41,101 bases of DNA, from NCBI GenBank assembly GCA_027487815.1, contig JAIYCW010000083.1, positions 1-41,101 of the forward strand, in the 5' to 3' direction. A model generated the notes under the pieces. It was not told the DNA's origin. It saw only the letters and a program-made list of their open reading frames with translations, and did no database searches. Numbering within the stretch: the stretch's first letter is position 1; each line of letters opens with the position of its first letter. This stretch comes from Burkholderiales bacterium. GTDB lineage: Bacteria; Pseudomonadota; Gammaproteobacteria; Burkholderiales; Burkholderiaceae_E. This document shows, one piece after another, positions 7,840 to 16,600 of the stretch. A program made the position numbers and the translations under genes.

Positions 7840-9852
7840 CTACCCGGCACTGGCCTGAGCTGCGCTAACTCCCTCAAGCGGGCCGGACATCACCACGGTA
7901 TCGCCCACCTGCAATACCCAGTCGGCAGGCGGGTCAATAGTGCGTTGCCCACTGCGCAACACAGCAGCGATGCGCGCCCCATGCTCTGAATCCGCTCGAA
8001 TCAATTGACCTATCTCCGCAACATTACGCCCGACCCAGGAACTCGCATCATGCAGCTCAATCGCGCGCAGGTGCCTGTCACCCGCTTCGATCTGATCGGA
8101 AGTGTCGTCATCGGCGCCGTGGAAAAAACCTTGCAGCAACTGATAGCGCGAGCCACGAACCTGCGCTACCCGGCGCTGCACCTGAGCACTGGGCACACCT
8201 GCGAGCACCATGGCATGCGAGGCCAGCATCAAACTGCCCTCCACAATCTCGGGCACCACTTCGGCGGCCCCGGCGTCACGCAGCTTCTGGCTATCAAGCT
8301 CATGCGCGGTGCGTACCAGGATAGGCAGTTGGGGAGCCAACTCCTTTAAGACCCGCATGATGCGAAGTGCTGTGGGCGTGTCATCGAATGTAATCACCGC
8401 AGCTTGCGCGCGATGCACACCTGCGGCGAGCAAGGTCTCACGCCGCGAAGCATCGCCATACACCACTGCCTCGCCAGCTGCTGCCGCCTGCCGCACTCGG
8501 TCGGGGTCAAGGTCGAGCGCGAGTGTGGCTACTTTCTCAGCTTCCAGCACGTGTGCCATACCCTGCCCGCAACGGCCATACCCCAGGATCAGCACATGGC
8601 GCGAGCGGGCCAGGCTGCGCGATGCAATCGTCTGGAGTTGCAAGGAGCGCTGCAGCCATTCCTGCGACGACCAGCGCAAGGCCCATTTGCCCGATTGCTC
8701 AATCAGCAAAGGCGAAATCAGCAAAGACACCAGCATCGCCGCCAACACCGGTTGTAATACTTCAGGCGGCAAGAGCTTGTTGTCCGAGGCAAGACTCAAC
8801 AACACAAAGCCAAACTCTCCGCCCTGAGCCAGCCACACCGCTGTGCGGATGCCGGTGCCGGTCGGGGTTTGAAACGCCCGCGCCAGCGCCAACACAAGCA
8901 GAAACTTCAATGCCACGGGCACCAGTACAAATAACAGGACACGAGGCCAGGCCTCAAACACCACCCGCAAATCGAGTTGCATCCCGACTGCAACGAAGAA
9001 CAGACCTAACAGCACGTCACGAAACGGCTTGATGTCTTCTTCCACCTGATAGCGAAACTCGGTTTCAGCAATCAGCATGCCGGCCACAAAGGCACCCAAT
9101 TCCATGGACAGGCCGGCTTTTTTCGTGAGCCAGGCAAAAAACAGGGTCGCCAGCAACACATTAAGCGTGAAGAGCTCATGCGAGCGCTGCTTGACCACCA
9201 TATTGAACCAGCGCCGCATCAAAGGAGGCCCGAAGCGCAGCAACAGCACGAGAAGCACTGCGGCTTTAGCCAGGGCAAGACCGACCTGGGTGACCCAATC
9301 CGACGATCCGCTGGCCAGCGCCGGAATCAGGATCAGCATGGGAATCACCGCGAGATCCTGAAACAGCAACACGCTAAAGACCCGTTTGCCGTGCTCGGTT
9401 TCAAGCTCGCGCTTTTCTGTAAGCAACTTGCTCACCAGCGCCGTGGAGGACATCGCGGCCGCACCGCCCAGCGCAATGGCGGCCCGCCAATCGATTTCAG
9501 CGCCCAGCATCCAGATCTGAATCGCAGGCGGCAACATGACCAGCAGGGCCACAACCGCAACCACTGTGCTGCCCACCTGCGCGGCCCCGAGCCCAAACAC
9601 CCAGCGGCGCATGGTCTTGAGTTTGGTCAGGTTGAATTCCAGCCCGAGCGAGAACATCAGAAACACCACGCCAATCTCGCCCAGCCCATGCACCTGGTCA
9701 GCATTTCCAGTGAGCCCGATGGCATGTGGTCCGAGGATCGTGCCCACGGCCAGATAGGCCACAAGTGGCGGCAGGTGCAGCGCGCGCAGCGCGACCACCG
9801 CGATCACGGATGCGGTCAGTAAAACCAGGGTAAGTTCAAGAGCGCTGAGCAA
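7840..9852 (-). CDS. Monovalent cation:proton antiporter, KefB/KefC type
   Basis: Inner-membrane CPA2-family protein of about 670 residues. The first 400 residues contain some twelve membrane segments, including LGEIGVVFLMFSLGLEF and the FGFVLLSLA region. A cytosolic TrkA-N/RCK domain follows (VLILGYGRCGQGMAHVLEAE, nucleotide-binding G-x-G-x-x-G), then a TrkA-C domain at the end. Such proteins exchange K+ or Na+ for H+, often gated by nucleotides or glutathione adducts. Which ion is moved cannot be read from sequence. The frame is open to 9951, but hydrophobic family sequence begins at TTG 9852 (L-L-S-A-L-E-L), and a longer form would run into the divergent kdsD leader. No strong ribosome site is visible. 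Confidence 0.88.
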   Translation of the reverse strand: MLSALELTLVLLTASVIAVVALRALHLPPLVAYLAVGTILGPHAIGLTGNADQVHGLGEIGVVFLMFSLGLEFNLTKLKTMRRWVFGLGAAQVGSTVVAVVALLVMLPPAIQIWMLGAEIDWRAAIALGGAAAMSSTALVSKLLTEKRELETEHGKRVFSVLLFQDLAVIPMLILIPALASGSSDWVTQVGLALAKAAVLLVLLLRFGPPLMRRWFNMVVKQRSHELFTLNVLLATLFFAWLTKKAGLSMELGAFVAGMLIAETEFRYQVEEDIKPFRDVLLGLFFVAVGMQLDLRVVFEAWPRVLLFVLVPVALKFLLVLALARAFQTPTGTGIRTAVWLAQGGEFGFVLLSLASDNKLLPPEVLQPVLAAMLVSLLISPLLIEQSGKWALRWSSQEWLQRSLQLQTIASRSLARSRHVLILGYGRCGQGMAHVLEAEKVATLALDLDPDRVRQAAAAGEAVVYGDASRRETLLAAGVHRAQAAVITFDDTPTALRIMRVLKELAPQLPILVRTAHELDSQKLRDAGAAEVVPEIVEGSLMLASHAMVLAGVPSAQVQRRVAQVRGSRYQLLQGFFHGADDDTSDQIEAGDRHLRAIELHDASSWVGRNVAEIGQLIRADSEHGARIAAVLRSGQRTIDPPADWVLQVGDTVVMSGPLEGVSAAQASAG

Positions 9853-9964
9853 GGGCGGCAAACAAAAGGAGGAAGGTCGGGAGTGTCGTGGTATTTTCGC
9901 AAGTATGCCTACACTTGAAAGCCCCCACGCCGGGCCGCCTGCACCTACCAAAAACGGTGCGTTG

Positions 9965-10948
9965 ATGCCCCACAGCGATGCTGTAAATCAGCGCTTGATC
10001 GAGCAAGGCCAGCGCGCCCTGCAAATAGAGGCTAATGCAGTGCAAGCGCTTGTGCAGCGTATCGGCCCGGAGTTTGCCCAGGCTTGTCAGCTGATTCTCG
10101 CTTGCAAGGGGCGGGTGATTGTGAGCGGGATTGGCAAATCCGGCCATGTGGCGCGCAAGATTGCAGCCACCCTCGCCTCGACCGGCACACCCGCCTATTT
10201 TGTACATCCCGCCGAGGCCAGCCATGGGGACCTGGGCATGGTGACCGCTGATGATGTGTTCATGGCTCTTTCGAACTCAGGCTCCACTGAAGAGCTGATG
10301 GCGATTGTCCCCTTGGTCAAGCGGATGGGCGCGCAGTTGATTGCGCTTACCGGCAAGCCTGATTCACTCCTCGCACAGCTGGCCAATGCCCACCTGGATA
10401 CGGGCGTAGCGCAAGAAGCCTGCTCACTCAATTTGGCACCCACTGCCAGCACCACCGCAGCACTGGCGATGGGCGATGCACTTGCGGTGGCATTACTCGA
10501 TGCACGCGGATTTGGGGCCGACGATTTTGCGATGACCCATCCTGGTGGTGCATTGGGCCGACGCCTGCTCACCCGGGTGGATGATGTGATGCGCCGGGAA
10601 GGTCAGCTACCCAAAGTGAGTCCGGACACTTCGATTGCCCAGGCGATGCTTGAGGTGTCAGCCAAGCGCATGGGCATGACAGCGGTGGTGGATGCGCAAG
10701 ATCATCTGCTTGGCATCTTTACAGATGGCGATTTGCGCCGCTTGCTGCAAGAGCAACACCCATTGCAAGGTGCGATCAGCAGCGTCATGACAACCAAGCC
10801 CACCACAATTGGCGCGCAGGCTTTGGCCGCGCAGGCCTTGAGCCTGATGGAGGAGCGCAGGATCAGCCAATTGCCGGTGGTCGACAGCGCCGGGCGGCTG
10901 GTGGGAGCGCTGCATCTGCATGATCTGCTGACCGCGAAAATTGCCTGA
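9965..10948 (+). CDS. kdsD: D-arabinose 5-phosphate isomerase KdsD
   Basis: Converts ribulose 5-phosphate to arabinose 5-phosphate, the first step towards Kdo for the LPS inner core. The 327-residue form has an SIS sugar-isomerase domain (GIGKSGHVARKIAATLASTGTP and SNSGSTEELMAIVP) and a C-terminal pair of CBS domains (about residues 205-327). I chose ATG at 9965 because the N-terminus then aligns with KdsD of other species. An in-frame ATG at 9905 would add 20 residues. It heads a rightward LPS block, and its stop is 40 bases before kdsC. Confidence 0.93.
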   Translation: MPHSDAVNQRLIEQGQRALQIEANAVQALVQRIGPEFAQACQLILACKGRVIVSGIGKSGHVARKIAATLASTGTPAYFVHPAEASHGDLGMVTADDVFMALSNSGSTEELMAIVPLVKRMGAQLIALTGKPDSLLAQLANAHLDTGVAQEACSLNLAPTASTTAALAMGDALAVALLDARGFGADDFAMTHPGGALGRRLLTRVDDVMRREGQLPKVSPDTSIAQAMLEVSAKRMGMTAVVDAQDHLLGIFTDGDLRRLLQEQHPLQGAISSVMTTKPTTIGAQALAAQALSLMEERRISQLPVVDSAGRLVGALHLHDLLTAKIA

Positions 10949-10988
10949 GCATGACCTTTCCGAGAGCCATTTAGAGACCACGCTGCCC

Positions 10989-11564
10989 ATGGCAAAACTA
11001 GGATTTCTCAATACCCCCGGCAGCGCCGACGAAGCCCTTTCCCGGGCGCGGGCCATCAAGCTGGTGGCACTGGATATTGACGGCACGCTTACCGATGGCT
11101 CGATTGTGTTTGGGCCGCACGGCGAGCTGGCCAAACGCTTTGATGTGCGCGACGGCTTTGGGCTGACCTTGCTGAAAGCTGCCGGCATTCAGCGGGTGAT
11201 CATTACCGGGCGCAGCTCGGCGATCGTGAATCAGCGGGTCAGCGATCTGGGCCTGGAGGCGGTGTATCAAGGGGTAAAAGACAAGGCGCAGCAGCTCAGT
11301 GCAGTAGCGCAGCAGGCCGGGCTTGCGCTTGAGCAGTGCGCCATGGTGGGTGATGACTGGCCCGACGCCAGTGCCATGCAAATCGCCGGGCTAGCCGCCG
11401 CGCCGGCCGATGCTGCGCCTGAAATCAGGCAGCTTGCCCACTGGGTGAGCCGTGAAAAAGCGGGCTTGGGCGCGGTGCGGGAGTTTTGCGAGTGGCTCTT
11501 GGAGGCCCAGGGCAAACTCGCCGGATTGCGGGCGCACTATGGCTTGCCGGACAGTGAAAGCTGA
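10989..11564 (+). CDS. kdsC: 3-deoxy-D-manno-octulosonate 8-phosphate phosphatase KdsC
   Basis: HAD-superfamily phosphatase (191 residues) that releases phosphate from Kdo-8-phosphate. The nucleophile motif DIDGTLTDG is at about residues 29-37, with the first aspartate as nucleophile and the second as acid/base. Further HAD motifs are ITGRSS and the metal-binding VGDDWPDASAM. It is a cap-less C0-type HAD of usual length. The frame is open from a TTG at 10941 overlapping the end of kdsD, but ATG at 10989 gives a protein closer to the family length. The ribosome site is weak for either start. Confidence 0.92.
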   Translation: MAKLGFLNTPGSADEALSRARAIKLVALDIDGTLTDGSIVFGPHGELAKRFDVRDGFGLTLLKAAGIQRVIITGRSSAIVNQRVSDLGLEAVYQGVKDKAQQLSAVAQQAGLALEQCAMVGDDWPDASAMQIAGLAAAPADAAPEIRQLAHWVSREKAGLGAVREFCEWLLEAQGKLAGLRAHYGLPDSES

Positions 11565-11573
11565 AGCAAAGCG

Positions 11574-12164
11574 ATGAACGCAAGATTTTTTGATCGCCTA
11601 GCCGCAACCTTGTCCGTGATCCTGCTTTTGATACTGGGCGGCGCCACCACCTACCTGGCGCATCAGGCCGCCAAGCAGGGCGAGGAAACGCGCGAGCGCA
11701 AGCTCACCCATGAGCCGGATTACTTTGTCGAGGGCCTGCAGTTCACGCGAGTGAATGTTCGGGGTGAGGCGGCCTATCGCCTCTCGGCCAAACGTCTGGA
11801 ACATTTTCCCGACGATGATTCCAGCAGTTTTACTGAGCCCGTATTGATCAGCCTGGATCCCGCGAAACCACAGATTGCCGTGCGCGCCGACCGTGGAGAA
11901 TCCAGCAGCGAGGGTATCGAGACTCATCTGTATGGCAACGTGGTGCTGACCCGGCAAGGCGATGCGCAGCGGGCCGCTCTATCCGTGCATACCGACTATG
12001 CGGTGATTCTTTCCGATGAGGACATTGTGCGTTCGGACCGGCCTGTGCTGGTGCGCAACGGCGACTCAACACTGAACGGAGTGGGGATGGAATTCAACAA
12101 TGCCTCACGGACCCTGCAGGTCGATGCGCAGGTGCGGGGCACCTGGGTTATGAAGCAGCGGTAA
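11574..12164 (+). CDS. lptC: LPS export bitopic protein LptC
   Basis: Single-pass inner-membrane protein (196 residues) that takes LPS from LptBFG and passes it to LptA in the trans-envelope bridge. One N-terminal membrane helix (LAATLSVILLLILGGATTYL) is followed by the periplasmic beta-jellyroll, seen as repeated short strands such as DYFVEGLQFTRVNVRGEAAY and the closing FNNASRTLQVDAQVRGTW. It lies 9 bases after kdsC and 56 bases before lptA, the standard kdsD-kdsC-lptC-lptA-lptB order of proteobacteria. Confidence 0.92.
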   Translation: MNARFFDRLAATLSVILLLILGGATTYLAHQAAKQGEETRERKLTHEPDYFVEGLQFTRVNVRGEAAYRLSAKRLEHFPDDDSSSFTEPVLISLDPAKPQIAVRADRGESSSEGIETHLYGNVVLTRQGDAQRAALSVHTDYAVILSDEDIVRSDRPVLVRNGDSTLNGVGMEFNNASRTLQVDAQVRGTWVMKQR

Positions 12165-12220
12165 ACTGTGGAGTTGAAGCTTTTTTATCATTCCAGCCCA
12201 CCTTCATTGGCTAACCAACC

Positions 12221-12856
12221 GTGACCCGTTTATTTTTGCGCTCCTGGCTCACCGCCTGCCTTGGCCTGTGGCTCATGCTTGCCAGCCCGGCCTGGGCCGA
12301 AAAAGCGGATCGCACCAAGCCGATCAATGTGGAGGCAGATAAGCTTCAGTATGACGATCTCAAACAAGTCAACATCTTCACCGGCAATGTCACCCTCACC
12401 AAAGGCACCATTGTGATCCGCGCCGACCGCCTGGTGCTAAAAACGGATGCAGAGGGATTCCAATACGCCACGGCCACAGTAAATTCTGCCGCCAACCAGG
12501 CCACATTTCGGCAAAAACGCGAGGGCGTGGATCAGTTCATTGAGGGCGCGGGCCAGCAACTGGATTACGACGGCAAAACCGAAGTGGTGCGCTTCATCAC
12601 CAAAGCCAGCCTCAAGCGGCTTGAGAAAGAGCGCGTGACTGACGAGGTGTATGGCAATCTAATCACCTATGAAAGCCTCTCGGAGTTTTACACCGTGGAG
12701 AGTGGCGGCCCGGCTTCAGCAACTTCAAACAATCCTGGCGGCCGGGTGAAAGTGGTGATCCAGCCCAAGGGTGCACTGCAACCGCCAAGCGCTCCGGTGA
12801 CCTTAAAGCCTGCTGCTCCCCCCTCCGCTCCCGGCCCGGCTCCTCGCTCGCAGTGA
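12221..12856 (+). CDS. lptA: Periplasmic LPS transport protein LptA
   Basis: Periplasmic bridge protein (211 residues) that carries LPS from LptC to the outer-membrane LptD. A signal peptide ends in SPAWA at about residue 26. The OstA-type domain begins at [19 protein letters not shown] and continues through [19 protein letters not shown]. The tail after about residue 175 is rich in proline, alanine and serine and probably disordered. The start is GTG at 12221. The last codons overlap the lptB start (GTGA), consistent with translational coupling. Confidence 0.94.
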   Translation: MTRLFLRSWLTACLGLWLMLASPAWAEKADRTKPINVEADKLQYDDLKQVNIFTGNVTLTKGTIVIRADRLVLKTDAEGFQYATATVNSAANQATFRQKREGVDQFIEGAGQQLDYDGKTEVVRFITKASLKRLEKERVTDEVYGNLITYESLSEFYTVESGGPASATSNNPGGRVKVVIQPKGALQPPSAPVTLKPAAPPSAPGPAPRSQ

Positions 12857-13620
12857 AACGCGATCCGGTTCCTGCGGGGGCAAGCCGCCTGGCTGCCGAG
12901 CACCTGATGAAGGCCTACCATGGCCGCCAGGTGGTCAAGGATGTTTCGCTGGAAGTGCGCTCAGGCGAAGTGGTGGGCTTGCTGGGCCCCAATGGCGCCG
13001 GGAAAACCACCTGTTTTTACATGATCGTCGGCCTAGTACCCGCCAACGCCGGCCAAATATCGCTAGACGACCAAGTGATCGGGCGCCTGCCGATCCATCG
13101 ACGGGCCCGCTTGGGCTTGTCTTACCTGCCGCAAGAAGCCTCGGTATTTCGGAAAATGACGGTAGAGGAAAACATTCAGGCGGTGCTTGAGCTGCAGCTC
13201 GATGCGAAGGGCCAGCGTCTGAGCAAGTCGCTTGTGATCGAGCGGATGGAGGGCTTGCTCAGCGAGCTGCAGATCAGCCATATCCGCTCCAATCCAGCCC
13301 AATCGCTCTCCGGCGGCGAGCGGCGGCGGGTGGAAATTGCCCGCGCCCTGGCCACCTCACCCCGTTTCATCCTGCTCGACGAGCCCTTTGCCGGGGTCGA
13401 CCCGATTGCGGTGATTGAAATCCAGCGAATCGTGAAATTTCTCAAGGATCGATCGATTGGCGTGTTAATTACGGACCACAACGTCCGCGAAACGCTTGGC
13501 ATTTGCGACCGAGCCTATATCATCAACGCTGGTACTGTTCTTGCTTCAGGCGAGCCCGACCGGATTGTGGATGATGAGAATGTGCGCCGCGTCTACCTCG
13601 GCGAAAACTTCCGCATGTAG
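12853..13620 (+). CDS. lptB: LPS export ATP-binding protein LptB
   Basis: Cytosolic ATPase (255 residues) that drives LPS extraction by LptFG. It has Walker [18 protein letters not shown], a Q-loop in [20 protein letters not shown], the signature [16 protein letters not shown], Walker [17 protein letters not shown] and the switch histidine in [11 protein letters not shown]. These match LptB closely. It starts on GTG inside the lptA stop. rpoN follows after 84 bases, an order conserved in most proteobacteria. Confidence 0.97.
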   Translation: MKRDPVPAGASRLAAEHLMKAYHGRQVVKDVSLEVRSGEVVGLLGPNGAGKTTCFYMIVGLVPANAGQISLDDQVIGRLPIHRRARLGLSYLPQEASVFRKMTVEENIQAVLELQLDAKGQRLSKSLVIERMEGLLSELQISHIRSNPAQSLSGGERRRVEIARALATSPRFILLDEPFAGVDPIAVIEIQRIVKFLKDRSIGVLITDHNVRETLGICDRAYIINAGTVLASGEPDRIVDDENVRRVYLGENFRM

Positions 13621-13704
13621 TCCAGCGGCCCCCGCTGACCGGCTCCCACTAGCAAAAATTGGTCCAGGCGGCCCACGATGGGCCATGTTGTCATTTTGGG
13701 AATC

Positions 13705-15249
13705 ATGAAACCGTCCTTACAGCTCCGAATGAGCCAGCAGCTGACGCTAACCCCGCAGCTGCAGCAATCGATCCGGCTTTTGCAGCTTTCCACTCTGGAG
13801 CTGCAAACCGAGATCGAGCAGGCGCTATCGGACAATCCGCTGCTCGAGCGGCTCGATGATGTGCTCGACAATGCGGTTCGGCTCGCTCCGAATGGCGCGA
13901 TGGATGGCGACACCGCCTGGGATGCCGGGGGTTCGGCGCAGGAGGTGTCTGGCGAAGCTGGGGCAGACTTCGCACCGGGCGCCGAGGATTTTGGGCAAGA
14001 AGGCTCCAGTGACTCGGGTGACCGGGTGGATTACGCCAACGGAGACGAGGGCGTGTTTGGCGAGCGCCTGAATGATTGGGCGAGCGAAGCCGGCAGCGGC
14101 TCAAGCGCCATCAACGACGACTCCGAGGATGATCGCGGCTTTGTACAAGCGCAGCATAGCGCCTCGTTGCGCGAGCATTTGAGTGCCCAGCTCCAGACCA
14201 CCCGCTGCACACCGCAGGACCGGGCTTTGGTTAGCGTCCTGATTGATGAAGTCAACGCGGATGGCTATTTGGAGCTGGAGCTTGAGGAAGCTGCAACGCT
14301 TTTTCCGGCGCAGCTTGAGATTGGCGTGGATGAACTCCAGGTGGCATTGCGCATGCTGCAAAGCTTTGAGCCCGCCGGGGTTGGCGCGCGCAGTGTGGCG
14401 GAGTGTTTGGCGCTGCAACTCAAGGAGCGGTTACGCAATGGGGAAGTGAATGCCGAGCTTGCCGAGCAGGCGATGCAGGTCACCCAACACCATCTTGACT
14501 TGCTCGCGGCGCGCGACTTTGTGCGGCTTAAGCGTATTTTGCAGGTGGATGATGATCAGTTGAAGGCTATTCAGGCCCTGATCCGCTCGCTCGATCCGCG
14601 CCCGGGAGCCGCTTATGGCGCGGAAGGTGCCGCCTTTGTGATGCCTGATGTGGTGGTACGCAAAGTGCGCAATAGCTGGATCGCCATGCTGAATAACGAT
14701 GCAGTGCCACGCCTCCGGGTCAATGAAATGTATGCCGGGCTGCTTAAGCGCAACCGGGGCAATACCGGAGGCATGGCCGGCCAGCTTCAGGAAGCCCGCT
14801 GGCTGATCAAAAATGTGGCCCAGCGTTTCGACACAATTCTTCGCGTGTCTCAGGCCATTGTGGACCGCCAGCGCGAGTTTTTTACCCACGGTGCTGTCGC
14901 CATGAGGCCATTGGTGCTGCGCGAGATCGCGGAAACCGTCTCGCTGCATGAATCGACCGTGTCCAGGGTCACCACGCAAAAATATATGCTGACGCCCTTT
15001 GGCACCTTTGAGCTCAAATACTTTTTCGGCAGCCACCTGACCACCGATGCGGGCGGTTCGGCCTCAAGCACCGCGATTCGAGAGCTGATTCGGCAGTTCA
15101 TAGAAGCGGAAGATAGTGCAGACCCACTTTCCGATAGCCGGATCGCCGACCTGCTCGGTGCACAAGGCGTCCAGGTCGCCCGACGCACGGTAGCCAAGTA
15201 TCGCGAAGCGATGCAGATACCGCCTGTCGGACAGCGTAAAACCCTTTGA
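13705..15249 (+). CDS. rpoN: RNA polymerase sigma-54 factor
   Basis: Sigma-54 (514 residues), which directs RNA polymerase to -24/-12 promoters and needs an AAA+ activator. Region I is the glutamine- and leucine-rich start (MKPSLQLRMSQQLTLTPQLQ) that contacts activators. Region II is acidic (about residues 60-140, many D, E, G and S). The core-binding and HTH parts follow, and the RpoN box ARRTVAKYRE is intact at about residues 492-501. The start is set at ATG 13705, where family similarity begins. An ATG nine codons earlier is also open. Confidence 0.97.
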   Translation: MKPSLQLRMSQQLTLTPQLQQSIRLLQLSTLELQTEIEQALSDNPLLERLDDVLDNAVRLAPNGAMDGDTAWDAGGSAQEVSGEAGADFAPGAEDFGQEGSSDSGDRVDYANGDEGVFGERLNDWASEAGSGSSAINDDSEDDRGFVQAQHSASLREHLSAQLQTTRCTPQDRALVSVLIDEVNADGYLELELEEAATLFPAQLEIGVDELQVALRMLQSFEPAGVGARSVAECLALQLKERLRNGEVNAELAEQAMQVTQHHLDLLAARDFVRLKRILQVDDDQLKAIQALIRSLDPRPGAAYGAEGAAFVMPDVVVRKVRNSWIAMLNNDAVPRLRVNEMYAGLLKRNRGNTGGMAGQLQEARWLIKNVAQRFDTILRVSQAIVDRQREFFTHGAVAMRPLVLREIAETVSLHESTVSRVTTQKYMLTPFGTFELKYFFGSHLTTDAGGSASSTAIRELIRQFIEAEDSADPLSDSRIADLLGAQGVQVARRTVAKYREAMQIPPVGQRKTL

Positions 15250-15395
15250 TTGCCCGGCGAGTTTGCTATACCTTTCTACCAAAGCCTTTTTCTTCCAACC
15301 ACATTCCGGAGACCTTACCCACCCCCAGCGAATTGTTTATCCAGTTTGACCTGTGTCAATTTTCCGAACGTGTTTCACCATCACTAGGAGTTTGA

Positions 15396-15722
15396 ATGAA
15401 TCTGCAAATCAGCGGCCATCATCTTGAAGTTACCCCGGCATTGCGGGCCTACATGACACATAAACTGGATCGCATCCGAAGACACTTCGACAAGCTGATT
15501 GATGTCACGGCGCTACTCACGGTGGATAAACTCAATCAGAAGGCCGAAGTCACGCTCAGCGTGCCCGGTGCACGGATTCATGCCGAAGCGATAGACGCTG
15601 ATTTGTATGCTGCGATTGATGAACTGGTCGATAAACTGGATCGCCAGGTGCTCAAGCACAAAGCCAAGATCCGCGATCATCATCATGAAGCCGCCAAGCG
15701 GCTGGAGATCGAAGAGATCTAA
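15396..15722 (+). CDS. hpf: Ribosome hibernation promoting factor, short form
   Basis: Small ribosome-binding protein (108 residues) of the HPF/RaiA family. It binds the 30S decoding region and inactivates ribosomes, typically in stationary phase. Family features include the opening MNLQISGHHLEVTPALRAYM, the basic DRIRRHFDKL helix and the AAIDELVDKLDRQVLKHK helix before a basic, histidine-rich tail. The short length indicates the form that works without the long dimerisation domain. AGGAG lies seven bases upstream of the ATG. A 146-base gap after rpoN probably holds its own promoter. A strong terminator follows. Confidence 0.95.
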   Translation: MNLQISGHHLEVTPALRAYMTHKLDRIRRHFDKLIDVTALLTVDKLNQKAEVTLSVPGARIHAEAIDADLYAAIDELVDKLDRQVLKHKAKIRDHHHEAAKRLEIEEI

Positions 15723-15769
15723 GCGCCCAAGCGGGCAAGAACAGGGTAATAGCCAAGCTGGAGCCCAAT

Positions 15770-15800
15770 AAAAAACGCGGTCAAAAGACCGCGTTTTTTT
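15770..15800. terminator. Bidirectional intrinsic terminator between hpf and PEP-CTERM gene
   Basis: A perfect stem CGCGGTC/GACCGCG (15776-15782 and 15787-15793) encloses an AAAA loop. It is flanked by six A residues on the left and seven T residues on the right, so the pairing can extend to 13 base pairs. The symmetry gives a U tract on both strands. It ends hpf on the plus strand and the PEP-CTERM gene on the minus strand, whose stop is at 15816. Confidence 0.93.
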
Positions 15801-15815
15801 ATGCCTGCAACAGGC

Positions 15816-16475
15816 TTAGCGCTTGAAGCGACGCGAACCTGCAGCCGCCAACATGCCCAGACCGAGCAAGGCAATCGTGCCTGGCACAGGCACTTTGCCC
15901 GTAGTGCACTCACCCGTCGAAGTCGCTGGACCATTGGCACCCGTGCCCGAGGTGCAGCGCACCTGCAGATTCACATCTGAATTGCGCTGATTCCAGGCCA
16001 TGCTGCCATTCGGATTGCTGGTGCCCCAAAAGCCAAATTCCATATAGTTGGCAGTGCCGCCAGGCGATCCATTGTTGTAGGGCACGGCGTTCAGGCCAAG
16101 AACAGCATCGGTCCCCTGGCGTCCGGCACCACCGACGTCATAAAACGTGATCGACCATGGGGTTGTTGTACCCAAGCGGGTCAGACTGCCGGTGTAGGTT
16201 TCCCAGTATTGGTTGCCGTTGGAAAAGTACGGGTTGTAGAGCGTGACATTGATGCTGTAGTTCGCGCCGTTATCGCCGCGCGCGGTGCCAGTCACGGTTG
16301 AATTACCGCTGGCATTGGCAGTGAGCACTGCATTCCAATTTGAAATCGAAAATCCCTGGTTGTGCATCGGCGAGTAGTTGGCCGAGTTATTCAGAAATTC
16401 ATAGGTGGCGGCACCGGCCTGGGTAGACAGGGCCAACAGGCCAACACACACAGCTTGCTTGAGACTTGAACGCAT
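15816..16475 (-). CDS. PEP-CTERM sorting-domain protein, secreted
   Basis: Exported 219-residue protein of unknown role. An N-terminal signal peptide (cleavage after AGA near residue 22) leads into a low-cysteine domain rich in asparagine, glycine, serine and tyrosine, typical of surface or matrix proteins. The C-terminus has the tripartite sorting signal: a VPVPGT motif at about 195-200 (valine replaces the usual glutamate), a membrane helix to about 213, and a basic SRRFKR end. PEP-CTERM proteins are processed by exosortase and linked to exopolysaccharide. No exosortase is in the window. The AAGGAG ribosome site is good. The gene sits alone on the minus strand within a conserved plus-strand block. 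Confidence 0.85.
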   Translation of the reverse strand: MRSSLKQAVCVGLLALSTQAGAATYEFLNNSANYSPMHNQGFSISNWNAVLTANASGNSTVTGTARGDNGANYSINVTLYNPYFSNGNQYWETYTGSLTRLGTTTPWSITFYDVGGAGRQGTDAVLGLNAVPYNNGSPGGTANYMEFGFWGTSNPNGSMAWNQRNSDVNLQVRCTSGTGANGPATSTGECTTGKVPVPGTIALLGLGMLAAAGSRRFKR

Positions 16476-16600
16476 TTAATCACTCCTTGGTTTTGGAATC
16501 CCAAGTAGCAAGCCTCATGCCAGCCCTATAAATCAACAACTTAGCGAAAAGCAGCGGCGCTTCCGTTAAACCCGGCGACCGGACTTTTGTCACACACCTC

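Noticed and set aside
15250-15395. Possible sigma-54 promoter in the rpoN-hpf gap
   Set aside because: I looked for GG-N10-GC spacing near TTGCCCGG...TTTGCTA, but the spacing does not fit, so no -24/-12 promoter is called.
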